Assembly (NCBI RefSeq): GCF_000152725.1
Contig: NZ_CH724131.1
Location: forward strand, 151,009 to 215,008
DNA: 64,000 nucleotides
Source of the DNA: Pseudooceanicola batsensis HTCC2597
Lineage (GTDB): Bacteria > Pseudomonadota > Alphaproteobacteria > Rhodobacterales > Rhodobacteraceae
Reading direction: 5' to 3'
Below are positions 25,347-34,097 of this stretch, one piece after another. The position numbers and the translations under genes are program-made. Each line of letters begins with the position of its first letter. Within the stretch, counting starts at the first letter, position 1. The notes beneath the pieces were generated by a model. It was not told the origin of the DNA. It ran no database searches and saw only the letters and a program-made list of their open reading frames with translations.

Positions 25347-26906
25347 ATGGAGAGCCGGACAGCGAATCGCAGACGCGGCGGCGGACGGGCAGGGCACGCG
25401 GCCCGCCGGGGGCCGGCGGTGATCAACCAGGCCCCATGGTGCGTGCCGGTCAATCCGGACCGGCCGGTCGATCCGATGCCCGACGAGGGCGTGACCGCCA
25501 TCCATGAGACGGCGATGCGCATCCTCGAGGAGATCGGCATCGCCTTCTACAATCCCGAGGCGGTCGCGGTCCTGAAGCAGGCGGGCTGCCGGGTCGAGGG
25601 CGAGACGGTGCGCATGGGGCGCGATTTCGTCGCCGAGATGCTGTCCCACGCGCCCGCGCGCTGGACGATCACGCCACGCAATCCCGATCGCAGGATCACC
25701 ATCGGCGGCAACCACATTCTCTTCGGCAATGTCTCGTCCCCGCCCAACTACTGGGATCTCGAACTCGGGCGCAAGCAGCCGGGCACGCGTGACCTTTTCC
25801 GCAAATTCCTCAGGCTGTCGCAGTATTACAACTGCATCCACTTCATCGGCGGCTATCCGGTCGAGCCGGTGGACCTGCACCCCGCGACACGTCACCTCGA
25901 CGCGATCCGCGACAAGCTGCTGCTGACCGACAAGGTGCCCCATGCCTATGCCCTCGGCGCCGAACGGGTCGAGGACGGGATGGAGATGGTGCGCCTTGCG
26001 GCGGGCCTCGCCCAGGAGGAATTCGATGCGTCGCCGAGGATGTTCACCAACATCAACTCGACCTCGCCGCTCAAGCACGATTACCCGATGCTGGACGGCT
26101 GGATGCGGATGGCGCGGCGCGGGCAGGGTCTGATCGTCTCGCCCTTTACCCTGGCCGGAGCCATGGCGCCGGTGACGATGGTCGGGGCGGTGGCGCAGTC
26201 GCTGGCCGAGGGTCTGTCGGCCATCGCGCTGGCGCAGTACATCCGGCCCGGGGCGCCCTGCGCTTTCGGCACCTTCACCTCGAATGTCGACATGAAGTCC
26301 GGCGCTCCGGCCTTCGGCACGCCGGAATACATGCGCGCCACTCAGATCACCGGCCAGATGTGCCGGTTCTACGGTCTGCCGATGCGGTCCTCGGGCGCCT
26401 GTGCCGCCAACGTGCCCGACGGCCAGGCGATGTGGGAGACCTCCAACAGTCTCTGGGCAGCGGTCCAGTCGGGCAGCCACGTGGTCTACCACGCGGCCGG
26501 CTGGCTCGAGGGCGGGCTAATCGCGAGCCCCGAGAAATTCGTCATGGATTGCGAGGTCCTGGGGCAGATGCTGCGGTATTTCGACCCTTCGCTCTGGCGC
26601 ACCGATCCCGGCGACCTGGCTTACGATGCAATTGCTGAAGTCCGGCACGAGGGGCATTTCTTCGGTATCCAGCACACGCAGGACCGGTACCAGAGCGCGT
26701 TCTGGCAGCCTTCGCTCAGCGACTGGCGGAATTTCGAGGGCTGGCAGGCGCAGGGCGGGGTCTGGACCGCGGAACGCGCGAACCTGCTGTACCGGCGGGT
26801 ACTGGAGGACTATCGCGAACCGCCTATCCCGGACGATGCCCGCGCCGCCCTGACGGAATTCGTCGAAAAGCGCCGGGCCGAAGGCGGTGCGCCGAGGGAC
26901 TTCTGA
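25347..26906 (+). CDS. Trimethylamine methyltransferase (MttB) family protein, no pyrrolysine codon
   Basis: A 519-residue corrinoid-type methyltransferase of the MttB family (TIM barrel). Recognisable segments are AMRILEEIGIAFYNPEA (about residue 55), NVSSPPNYWDL, SQYYNCIHFIGGYPVEP (about residue 160), NSTSPLKHD and VYHAAGWLEGGL (about residue 385). Archaeal MttB uses an in-frame UAG for pyrrolysine; no UAG is present, so this belongs to the larger non-pyrrolysine group, one member of which (MtgB) demethylates glycine betaine. No corrinoid protein gene is adjacent. ATG at 25347 has GGGAGGG upstream; the frame is open far upstream but that is antiphase to the HAD gene. Confidence 0.9.
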   Translation: MESRTANRRRGGGRAGHAARRGPAVINQAPWCVPVNPDRPVDPMPDEGVTAIHETAMRILEEIGIAFYNPEAVAVLKQAGCRVEGETVRMGRDFVAEMLSHAPARWTITPRNPDRRITIGGNHILFGNVSSPPNYWDLELGRKQPGTRDLFRKFLRLSQYYNCIHFIGGYPVEPVDLHPATRHLDAIRDKLLLTDKVPHAYALGAERVEDGMEMVRLAAGLAQEEFDASPRMFTNINSTSPLKHDYPMLDGWMRMARRGQGLIVSPFTLAGAMAPVTMVGAVAQSLAEGLSAIALAQYIRPGAPCAFGTFTSNVDMKSGAPAFGTPEYMRATQITGQMCRFYGLPMRSSGACAANVPDGQAMWETSNSLWAAVQSGSHVVYHAAGWLEGGLIASPEKFVMDCEVLGQMLRYFDPSLWRTDPGDLAYDAIAEVRHEGHFFGIQHTQDRYQSAFWQPSLSDWRNFEGWQAQGGVWTAERANLLYRRVLEDYREPPIPDDARAALTEFVEKRRAEGGAPRDF

Positions 26907-27014
26907 GATAGGCTCAACGTTCCGCGTCCGCGCGGGACGATCCGGCCGCACCTGGCGGCGCGCCAGCCGTGGCCCAAGTGGCGCGTGGGACGTTTCGCGC
27001 CCCGTAGGCGCCGT

Positions 27015-28052
27015 TCAGGGCGCCTCCCGTGCCGTCCAGTAGGCTGCCGCCAGGAATTCGCCCCGCTGGAATCCCCGGTCAGTCAATATTCGCCGTGCCT
27101 CGGCCGCCTCGGCCTTTTCCGCCGCGACAAGGACATAGCGGTCGGTATCGGGCACCTGCATGTCGGACAGCGCCGAGACCGGCGTCTCGCCCGTGCCCCT
27201 GACGACCCACCTGATGTCGAGTCCGGAGGGGTGGGCAATCGACTGGATATCCTCCCGGTCGGGGACGAACAGGACCGCCTCGCCGCGGGTGTCGGGCGCG
27301 GCCTCGCTCAGGAGGCGGGCCGCGACAGGTATGCCCGTCTCGTCGGCCACGATACCCAGGAAGCCGGTCGGACCCGGCAGGCCGGACCCCGTGGGTCCCA
27401 TCAGCGCGATCGTGTCCCCGGCCGAGACGCCCGTCGCCCAGTTCGGCGTTCGGCCATCCGGGTGCAGGAAGACGTCGAAGACGATCGTCGCGCCCGCGGT
27501 CCCGGTCCGGACCTCGCGCGTCGTGAAGACCGGCCGGTGCCATGCCGCGATCCCGCCGGGCCAGGTCGTGACGCCGCCTTCGTCGGTGAAGGGCAGATCC
27601 GCATCGGCCGGGCCCTGCGGCAGGGTAAAGTGCAGCCCCCCGGATGCGAAACGCTGGAGATCGGGGCCGCTGACTTCGAAGCGGAGGAACGCCGGCGAGA
27701 TGCGGGTGACCGCCTCGACCCGTGCGAGGCTGAGGTTGGCCGGCAGCCCGATGGGCAGCGGTTCGGCCCACTCCAGTTCGACCTCCATCATGCCCGCAAG
27801 CCGTGCCAGCAGGTCCCTCAGGACCTGCAAGCCGATCGCGTCATGCCCGGTGAGCGTGACCGACGTCGCGCCCGAATCCTCCCCGGCATGGATACGCCCG
27901 CGCGACAGGACGAGGTCGAGCGACGCCTCCCGCACATCGGGGCTCATCCCGATCGAGCGGGCGGCCGCGGCCAGACGGTCGCTCAGCTGGGAAAAGGGTA
28001 CCTGAATACATGCATTTACGGGGCGGGTCGGGTCGGAGACGGGAGGTGTCAT
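27015..28052 (-). CDS. Siderophore-interacting protein (NAD(P)H-dependent ferric-siderophore reductase) with N-terminal DUF2218
   Basis: A 345-residue protein. Residues 1-105 are a DUF2218-type domain and residues 105-345 the SIP reductase: an FAD-binding barrel with RPVFTTREV (a variant of the RxYTxR flavin motif), the phosphate-binding segment GDTIALMGPTGSG and a C-terminal NAD(P)H domain ending EFLAAAYWTAREAP. The enzyme releases iron from imported siderophores in the cytoplasm. No siderophore transporter or Fur box is evident in the window, so its partners are elsewhere. It diverges from the surface-protein locus across a 600-base gap. Confidence 0.9.
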   Translation of the reverse strand: MTPPVSDPTRPVNACIQVPFSQLSDRLAAAARSIGMSPDVREASLDLVLSRGRIHAGEDSGATSVTLTGHDAIGLQVLRDLLARLAGMMEVELEWAEPLPIGLPANLSLARVEAVTRISPAFLRFEVSGPDLQRFASGGLHFTLPQGPADADLPFTDEGGVTTWPGGIAAWHRPVFTTREVRTGTAGATIVFDVFLHPDGRTPNWATGVSAGDTIALMGPTGSGLPGPTGFLGIVADETGIPVAARLLSEAAPDTRGEAVLFVPDREDIQSIAHPSGLDIRWVVRGTGETPVSALSDMQVPDTDRYVLVAAEKAEAAEARRILTDRGFQRGEFLAAAYWTAREAP

Positions 28053-28654
28053 CGGGGCAGCCTTTCATCGGACAGTCCGGTCCTCCTTGCAGAGGAAGGG
28101 CCCTGGGGCAAGGCTGGCCGCGCGCGGGGCGCGACGGAGGGTCGGCAGGAGAGCGATTCGCGTCCCGGAGGCGAATCCCTGCAGTGTATCTCGGCTTCAG
28201 GTGGTGCCGCGCGCGAACGGCGTCCGGACGCCCGTTCACGAAAAATCACCAATTCGGGAACATCTTGTATACTGTTTCGCCAAGTCAAATAAATATTCCT
28301 TGTTCAACCGCTTCCACGCCCCGCAAACCCGATTTTGGCAAGAATTTGTCTTATCTTGGGCGAAATTCGTCTATGCTGATCAGCGTGAGTTGTGATGTGG
28401 GGGAACATTGCCCGTATCGGACCAGATTTCGATGGATGCGTTTTTGCAGGTGAAGTGAATTTCGGAACGGAACGACCGCCTTTTGGGTCGCGTAGCCGAA
28501 ACTGCAGACAGTTCTGATGGGCCCGGCGCTTGCGCCGGGGCGGGAACGCTTGCGCCGAATGTCCGGGCCGTTGCGGCAGGTCTCACGTGCAGAGCCAGCC
28601 GGTGAATGCCGGCTTGAGTGACCTAACGCCTGAGACGGCAAGAGGGGATGGAAG
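28053..28654 (+). other. Long, partly AT-rich leader region upstream of the surface-protein gene
   Basis: About 600 bases with no supported gene. The central part (about 28240-28400) is unusually AT-rich for the window and probably contains the promoter of the gene at 28655. I cannot assign -35 and -10 boxes with confidence. The last 140 bases carry a hairpin at 28522-28539. Confidence 0.5.
28522..28539 (+). promoter_or_regulatory. Leader hairpin before the large surface-protein gene
   Basis: CCCGGCGC-TT-GCGCCGGG is a perfect 8-bp inverted repeat about 115 bases upstream of the start codon at 28655. The short loop would force a few base pairs open in RNA. There is no T-tract, so it is more likely a regulatory or stabilising element, or a protein-binding palindrome, than a terminator. 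Confidence 0.35.
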
Positions 28655-31228
28655 ATGACATATTATTACAGCAAATACAGCTACTATAACAAACATAGCT
28701 ATTCCGAGAAGAAGTACGAGTGGACCGCCTATACCGAGGCCGATCTGCTTGGGGATCACAACGGCAAGTCCATCGATTGCGGCGACACCTTCCCCATGCC
28801 CGGCTCGGCCACCGTCTGCATGTCGACCTACGACAACGACGGCTACCTCTCGGGTGACAGCAGCTGGTGGAGCGACGACAAGGCGACGGATTCGACCGGA
28901 CAGAAGGCCTATATCGACGGGGGCCGCGAGGGCGGACAGCTCTATGCCGAACAGTACCACGTCCTGAAAGGTTCGGACGGCAAGTACTACTACCTGATCG
29001 AGATCGAGGTGGAAGGCTACGACGCGCCGGGTAAGGGCGACGACTATTTCACCTTCTACGGCAAGGTGCCGCCGGCGGGTGTCGAGCTCGAGGTGGTCTC
29101 CACGAAGAACGTGTGGGGCTGCATGATCGACTACCGCTGCCTGGGCGCGGGCGACAAGGCCCCCGAGAATACGCCGCCGGAATTCACCAACGATCCGAAA
29201 TACGGCAAGATCTGCATCGACGAGAACTCGACCTTCGTCATCGACCTCAACGCGAAGGACGACGACGGTGACACGCTGACCTACGAGATCGTCGGCGGCG
29301 AGGATGCGGACAAGTTCGAGATCGACGCCGAGACGGGCGAACTCCGGTTCAAGGACGCGCCCGACTACGAGAACCCGACCGACAAGGGCGAAGACAACGT
29401 CTACGAGGTGAAGGTCAAGGTCTCGGACGGCAACGGCGGCGAGGACACCACCAAGCTCAAGGTTTGCGTCGAGGATGTCGAGGAACAGACCGGCAAGTGC
29501 ATCGTCATCGAAGCCGAGGACATGTGCGAATGGGGCTTTTCCAAGGCCTGGGGCTGCGACGCCTCCGGCGGCAAGCTGGTCAAGCTGAACTGCGCCGGCG
29601 GTCAGGGCAAGCTCTGGACCACCTTCGACGGTCCCTCGGGCACCTATGATTTCAAGATCTACGCCCAGGATGAAAACGACGGCCAATCCAAGCTGAAGAT
29701 CTACATCAACGGCGAGTTCAAGGGCTACATCAAGCTCGATCGCGACAGCGACGGTAGTGGCAGCAACCACGGCACGTTCTCGACCTTCGTTCTCGAAGAC
29801 ATCGAGATTAACAAGGGCGACACCATCAAGATCTACGCCGATGGCGACTGCAACGAATACGTCCGCATCGACAAGATCGAACTCTGCAAGGACGACAAGC
29901 CGCTCGGCGCGATCGGCGACACCGTCTGGTATGACACGGATCGTGACGGCGTTCAGGACGATGGCGAGGCGGGCGTCGAGAACGTGACCGTCAACCTGCT
30001 GAATGGTGCCGGCGTGGTGATCGCCACCCAGATGACGGACGTCAACGGCAACTATCTGTTCGAAGAACTCGAAGCCGGTGACTACAAGGTCGAATTCGAA
30101 CTTCCCGACGGCAACTTCGTCTTCACCACGCAGGATGCCGGTTCGGACGACGCGGTCGATTCCGACGCCGACACGACGACCGGTCTGACCGACACGATCG
30201 CCCTGGGCGAAGGCGAGACGAACCTGACGGTCGACGCCGGTCTCTACGACCCCAACGACCATCCCGAGCCGACGGATGACGCGGCGAAAACCTGCGCCGA
30301 CGAGGAGAAGACGGTCGATGTCCTGGCCAACGACTCCGATCCGAACGGCGATACGCTGACCATCACTCATGTGGACGGCCAGGCGATCACCGAAGGCGGC
30401 GAGGTGACCACCTCCGCCGGCACGCTGGTCAAGCTGCTGGGCGGCATGCTCGTCGTGGACGGGGAAGATGCCTACGAGGACCTCGACATCGCCGAACACG
30501 CGATGGAGGACATCTCCTACACCGTCTCGGACGGCATGGGCGGGTCGGCAACGGCCAACCTCGAGATGACCTTCTGCGGGGACGCGAATACGGTGGAGAG
30601 TTTCGTCGGCTATATGCCCGAAACGGTGTCGTACAAAGTCGCGGACGGCCTTCGCAACGATCCCTACGAGGATGTCGGCTACGACATATTGATTACCGAG
30701 TCGGACAACGGACGACTGGACGGGGTCGAGTTTACCGCCGCCTACTGTCTCGATTTCAACCGTTCCATCACCACGGGCGCGGACTACGACAGCGCGGCGG
30801 AACTGGATGGCGACATGTTCGTGTTCAACGACGACACAGCGAGTTCCGTGCTGCTGGCCAGCCAGAATGGGGTCAACGGCGCTGCGCTCGACAACGTGAA
30901 CGAGATCAACTGGATCCTGAACCAAGATTTCGAGAGCGACGGGACCGGCTCTGTCGATGGCAAATTCAGCGGTTGGGAAGTGCAATATGCGATTTGGGAA
31001 CTGACGAACAACTTCCCGAGCGATGCCGCCCTCAATGCGACGCCGTCGAACGGTCAGGTGGAAGATGTCGACTACATCGTCAGCCGCGCAATCAGCGAAG
31101 GCTACGATTTCGAGGCGGGAGTCGGCGACATCATCGGTCTGGTGATCACGCCGGATCCGGTCACTGCACAGAATGCTCAGCCTTTCCTGGTCGGTGTCGA
31201 ATTCGAAACTTACGATTGCCTCTGCTGA
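28655..31228 (+). CDS. Large acidic multidomain (probably surface) protein with cadherin-like, SdrD-type and thioester-domain-like modules
   Basis: An 857-residue, Asp/Glu-rich protein. It begins MTYYYSKYSYYNKHSYSEKK, a Tyr/Ser/Lys-rich start without a Sec signal. Modules in order: a beta domain with MPGSATVCMSTYDNDGYLSG (residues 30-165); a cadherin-like repeat (about 170-275); a carbohydrate-binding-type beta-sandwich (about 281-415); an SdrD-B-like repeat starting GDTVWYDTDRDGVQDDGE (about 422-530); a cadherin/Ig-like repeat with VLANDSDPNGDTLTITHVD (about 540-640); and a C-terminal module (about 645-857) with YCLD (Cys698), VQYAIW (Gln777) and a late AQNAQPFLVG. The last three resemble Cys-Gln thioester (TED) adhesins. 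There is no C-terminal sorting signal. It is followed by the VPEID-CTERM and exosortase E genes. Export route unknown. Confidence 0.82.
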   Translation: MTYYYSKYSYYNKHSYSEKKYEWTAYTEADLLGDHNGKSIDCGDTFPMPGSATVCMSTYDNDGYLSGDSSWWSDDKATDSTGQKAYIDGGREGGQLYAEQYHVLKGSDGKYYYLIEIEVEGYDAPGKGDDYFTFYGKVPPAGVELEVVSTKNVWGCMIDYRCLGAGDKAPENTPPEFTNDPKYGKICIDENSTFVIDLNAKDDDGDTLTYEIVGGEDADKFEIDAETGELRFKDAPDYENPTDKGEDNVYEVKVKVSDGNGGEDTTKLKVCVEDVEEQTGKCIVIEAEDMCEWGFSKAWGCDASGGKLVKLNCAGGQGKLWTTFDGPSGTYDFKIYAQDENDGQSKLKIYINGEFKGYIKLDRDSDGSGSNHGTFSTFVLEDIEINKGDTIKIYADGDCNEYVRIDKIELCKDDKPLGAIGDTVWYDTDRDGVQDDGEAGVENVTVNLLNGAGVVIATQMTDVNGNYLFEELEAGDYKVEFELPDGNFVFTTQDAGSDDAVDSDADTTTGLTDTIALGEGETNLTVDAGLYDPNDHPEPTDDAAKTCADEEKTVDVLANDSDPNGDTLTITHVDGQAITEGGEVTTSAGTLVKLLGGMLVVDGEDAYEDLDIAEHAMEDISYTVSDGMGGSATANLEMTFCGDANTVESFVGYMPETVSYKVADGLRNDPYEDVGYDILITESDNGRLDGVEFTAAYCLDFNRSITTGADYDSAAELDGDMFVFNDDTASSVLLASQNGVNGAALDNVNEINWILNQDFESDGTGSVDGKFSGWEVQYAIWELTNNFPSDAALNATPSNGQVEDVDYIVSRAISEGYDFEAGVGDIIGLVITPDPVTAQNAQPFLVGVEFETYDCLC

Positions 31229-31357
31229 TCCGAGGCCCAGTGATTGCAGGCGCCCGGGGTCGGGCGTCTGCGGCAGGCGGACCCCCGCCGACAGGTTGGT
31301 GCTGCCGTTACGGCGAGTTTCCGCTGACCTGGTAACTTTGTCTCCAAGGAGAATGAT

Positions 31358-31540
31358 ATGAAAAAGCTGATAGTTGCTGCAGTTGCAACCATTTCGGCAA
31401 CGCCTGCTTTTGCGGCCGGCGCTTGTACCCCTGGCGTGAACTGCGTCCCCGAGATCAGCGCTCTCGAGGGCACCGCAGCCGTGGCCGCTCTGGCCGCCGT
31501 GGTTCTGCTGGCATGGGAACGCCGCCGTCGCTCGGCGTGA
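31358..31540 (+). CDS. Minimal VPEID-CTERM protein
   Basis: A 60-residue protein made almost entirely of sorting information: a signal peptide (residues 1-20, ending TPAFA), a ten-residue linker AGACTPGVNC with two cysteines, the sorting motif VPEIS, a hydrophobic helix (about residues 37-54) and the basic tail ERRRR. The motif is a VPEID-CTERM variant, the class handled by exosortase E, whose gene lies just downstream. After both cleavages only about 10-15 residues would remain outside the membrane. A strong AAGGAG lies 6 bases before ATG 31358. Its role could be an anchor, a signal peptide or a maturation partner for the large upstream protein. Confidence 0.85.
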   Translation: MKKLIVAAVATISATPAFAAGACTPGVNCVPEISALEGTAAVAALAAVVLLAWERRRRSA

Positions 31541-31560
31541 CCAATCGCGCGTGACACACG

Positions 31561-31594
31561 GGCCCGCCGGTCTTCTGGCGGGCCTGATCTTTCT
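31561..31594 (+). terminator. Terminator or attenuator between the VPEID-CTERM gene and exosortase E
   Basis: GGCCCGCC (31561-31568) and GGCGGGCC (31577-31584) form an 8-bp perfect stem with an 8-base loop, followed by TGATCTTTCT. It lies 20 bases after the VPEID-CTERM stop and 24 bases before the exosortase start, so it could reduce read-through and keep the enzyme scarce relative to its substrate. Confidence 0.6.
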
Positions 31595-31608
31595 TCCTTG
31601 GTGATTTC

Positions 31609-33219
31609 ATGACTTCCGCACCCGACCTAGCGCATTCCCGAACGTCGGTCCTCCGGGCAGTGATCGTCGGGGGTCTTTTACTGGCCGCCGAACTGGCAGC
31701 CATCGGACTGGTCTTCAAGCATGGCATAGATTTCTACTGTCTGGACAACTGGCCGCGTCTGGCCTGCCGGTCGGCAAGTCTTTCTCTCGTCGCCATTTAT
31801 TGCGTCGCGGGGGCTCTGACGTTGTTCTTCGCCCTGCGCAGAAGCGCGCTTGCCGAGTTGCTTTCCGATGCGGGGCATTCTTTCCAGCCGCTGATGGCCA
31901 ACGTGTTCGGGTGCGCTTTGGCGATGGTGCCGGTCCTGTTCCTGGCCGAGGGATCCGGTGCGCGATGGCTGATACCGTCGTTCCTGTTCTGGGGCACCGG
32001 TATGGCGCTCATGCTGGGCGGGCTGTTCTCGTACCTGGCCCCGCTTTGGCGGTGGAAGGCCTTTCTCGGGACCTATGGTACCACACTGGCGCCCCTCATC
32101 GCGGTTGCCGCCGCGACCCCATGGCTGTCACAGCTTATCCAACCCTTGTGGAATCTTGAGCATATTCAGGACTTTACCTTCTCGTCGGTGGCTTGGCTGG
32201 TCGAAGCTTTCGGCTACGCGGTCGAAATCACGCCGGAAAGCAAGATGATCGGGTCCGGAGACTTCATCATCTCGGTCGCGCCCGTCTGTTCCGGCATCGA
32301 AGGCATGATGCTCGTCACGATCTTCGTGAGCCTCTATCTCTGGCTCTTCCGGTCCGAACTCCGGTTTCCGCTGGCCTTCATCCTGTATCCTCTGGGCCTC
32401 GCGGCGTCGGTTGCGTTCAACGTGGTGAGAATCACCGCCCTGATGATCATCGGCATCGAAGGCAATCCCGAACTCGCCGTCGGCGGATTCCACAGCCACG
32501 CGGGCTGGCTCATGTTCACCATCGTGGCGCTCGGGGTCATCGCGCTCGCCCGTGCCGTGCCCGCGCTGCGCAAGCCCGAGGTCGGGACCGTCGGAGCCGC
32601 TGTATCGCAGGCGCCGTTCTGGAGCGATCCGACAGTGGCACGCATCCTGCCCTTCGCCGTCTTCATGCTCACGGCCCTGCTGGCCTCGACCCTGTCGCAG
32701 ACGCCGGCGATGCACTACCCGCTGCGCATGCTGATCGTGGCTGCGGTCGTGTTGCCCTTCCTGCCGGTCTACCGCGCCTTCGACTGGCGGCTCGACCCGG
32801 TGGCGCTGGCGGGCGGCGCGGTGATCGGCCTCTACTGGGTGCTGATCCCGGTCGCACCCGCGGAGGTCGCGCCCTACGGCACCCTGACAGGTGGCTTCCT
32901 GGTGCTCTGGTTCCTCCTGCGCGGTTTCGGAACCATCGTCCTGGTCCCGCTGGTCGAAGAGCTCTTCTTCCGCGACTACCTCGAGACGCGCCTGCGCCTG
33001 AGGCCGGGTCTGATCTGGAGCCTCGTAGCGGCCTTGGTCACGGCAGGCATCTTCGCCGCGCTCCACGCGAGATGGGCCGAGGCCTTCGTGGCCGGGCTGA
33101 TCTTTTCCTACGTCGCCCGCCGGCGCGGCCGCATCGGCGATGCGATCCTTGCCCATGCCGTCGCCAACGCCATCGTCTTCGCGGTCGCCGCGGCAACTGG
33201 AAATCTCGCCATGATCTGA
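31609..33219 (+). CDS. xrtE: Exosortase E/CPBP protease fusion, VPEID-CTERM system
   Basis: A 536-residue polytopic membrane protein. The N-terminal two thirds is an exosortase: catalytic Cys227 in APVCSGIEG, Arg274 in NVVRI and His295 in GGFHSHAGW, the Cys/Arg/His set of this family. The C-terminal part (about 360-536) is a CPBP (CAAX-type) intramembrane protease with EELFFRDYLETR (Glu450, Glu451, Arg455), FAALH (His486) and HAVAN (His516). This fusion is the defining architecture of exosortase E. It should cut the VPEID-CTERM protein encoded upstream after export; the job of the protease half is not established. The start at 31609 has no good ribosome binding site, consistent with low expression. 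Confidence 0.93.
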   Translation: MTSAPDLAHSRTSVLRAVIVGGLLLAAELAAIGLVFKHGIDFYCLDNWPRLACRSASLSLVAIYCVAGALTLFFALRRSALAELLSDAGHSFQPLMANVFGCALAMVPVLFLAEGSGARWLIPSFLFWGTGMALMLGGLFSYLAPLWRWKAFLGTYGTTLAPLIAVAAATPWLSQLIQPLWNLEHIQDFTFSSVAWLVEAFGYAVEITPESKMIGSGDFIISVAPVCSGIEGMMLVTIFVSLYLWLFRSELRFPLAFILYPLGLAASVAFNVVRITALMIIGIEGNPELAVGGFHSHAGWLMFTIVALGVIALARAVPALRKPEVGTVGAAVSQAPFWSDPTVARILPFAVFMLTALLASTLSQTPAMHYPLRMLIVAAVVLPFLPVYRAFDWRLDPVALAGGAVIGLYWVLIPVAPAEVAPYGTLTGGFLVLWFLLRGFGTIVLVPLVEELFFRDYLETRLRLRPGLIWSLVAALVTAGIFAALHARWAEAFVAGLIFSYVARRRGRIGDAILAHAVANAIVFAVAAATGNLAMI

Positions 33220-33396
33220 AGGCGGGCAGTGGTCGCAAGGACTGTGGCTGGAGGAGCGTTTCTGGAATGACGCGCCATGGCAGCGCGTAGAGTGGCTGTT
33301 GGCGATGGTCAGTACCATCGAATTCGAAGACGCAGAGATAGTGCCGCTTGTGCAGCATTTCTTCGGGCGGGCAGGGCAGTGCCGCTTTCGGGTGAA

Positions 33397-34007
33397 GAGC
33401 AATCACGTCGAGACGGGGAAGGCGATCGCATGGACCTCTGAGGACGAGGCGAAGTTCCTCGTCAGGCATGGGCCGGCCCAATGGCCCGTCGGCGGTTCTA
33501 CCTGGCCAAGTACGCGGCCAGTCGCATCGGCGACACGCACCAGCTTGGCCCGAAGAACATCAAGCTGCGCAAAGGCCGTCCGTACAACGGCTGGCAGCCC
33601 GCGAAGAAGGGGGCGAAACCCGTCGAGGTTCCGGTGAGGGTCAAGCTGGTCGAGGAACTTGATGCGGGGGGCATGCTGACGCCTTCTTGTTCAGCACGAA
33701 AGGGTCACCCTTCGCGTCCAAGAAGAGCCTGAGCAACACGATCGCGAAGTGGTGCGTGCAAGCAGGCCTGTCGAAAGAGGTGGAAGTCTCGACAAGAAGA
33801 CGGGCATTACGACGAAGAAGATGCGCGCCACGTGGTCGCAGCATGGCGTGCGTAAAGGCGACGGCGAATGAGCTCGCGGAGTCCGGGGCGAACGTCTACG
33901 AGATCGCCGCACGGCTGTCGCACTCGGATTTAAAGTATTCGGCGCCGTATGTCCGCGACATCGACCGCAAGCGCCTCGCGGAGGACAGCTTCGACCGCGT
34001 CGAATGA
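33397..34007 (+). pseudogene. Broken tyrosine recombinase (integrase), catalytic domain only
   Basis: The catalytic domain of a phage-type integrase can be rebuilt only by switching frame several times: AWTSEDEAKFLVRHGPAQ up to about 33480; then MARRRFYLAKYAASRIGD, IKLRKGRP and PAKKGAKPVEVPVRVKLVEEL from 33481 to about 33680; FSTKGSPFASKKSLSNTIAKW from about 33687; DKKTGITTKKMRATWSQHGVRK in another frame around 33791-33856; and KATANELAESG...EIAARLSHSDLKYSAPYVRDID to the stop at 34007. The HxxR element (HGVR), the LSHSD box and the presumed catalytic Tyr (APYV) are recognisable. The N-terminal DNA-binding domain is absent. The 180 bases between exosortase E and this remnant hold no recognisable gene. 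It lies next to the 3' end of tRNA-Glu, a classic integration site. Confidence 0.8.
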
Positions 34008-34097
34008 GCCAAGCGGGTGCAAGATGTACCAAGGCCCCAGGAGCGTGGGACACACGGGGGGCACGGAGTCAACAAAACAAGGGGCTTTGAGGAAAAG

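Noticed and set aside
28583..30985. An 800-residue minus-strand open frame
   Set aside because: Antisense to the acidic surface-protein gene, whose GAC/GAG-rich codons read as Val/Leu on the other strand; no start signal or domain.
33220..34097. A functional integrase
   Set aside because: The domain needs several frame switches and lacks its N-terminus, so it is annotated as a pseudogene.
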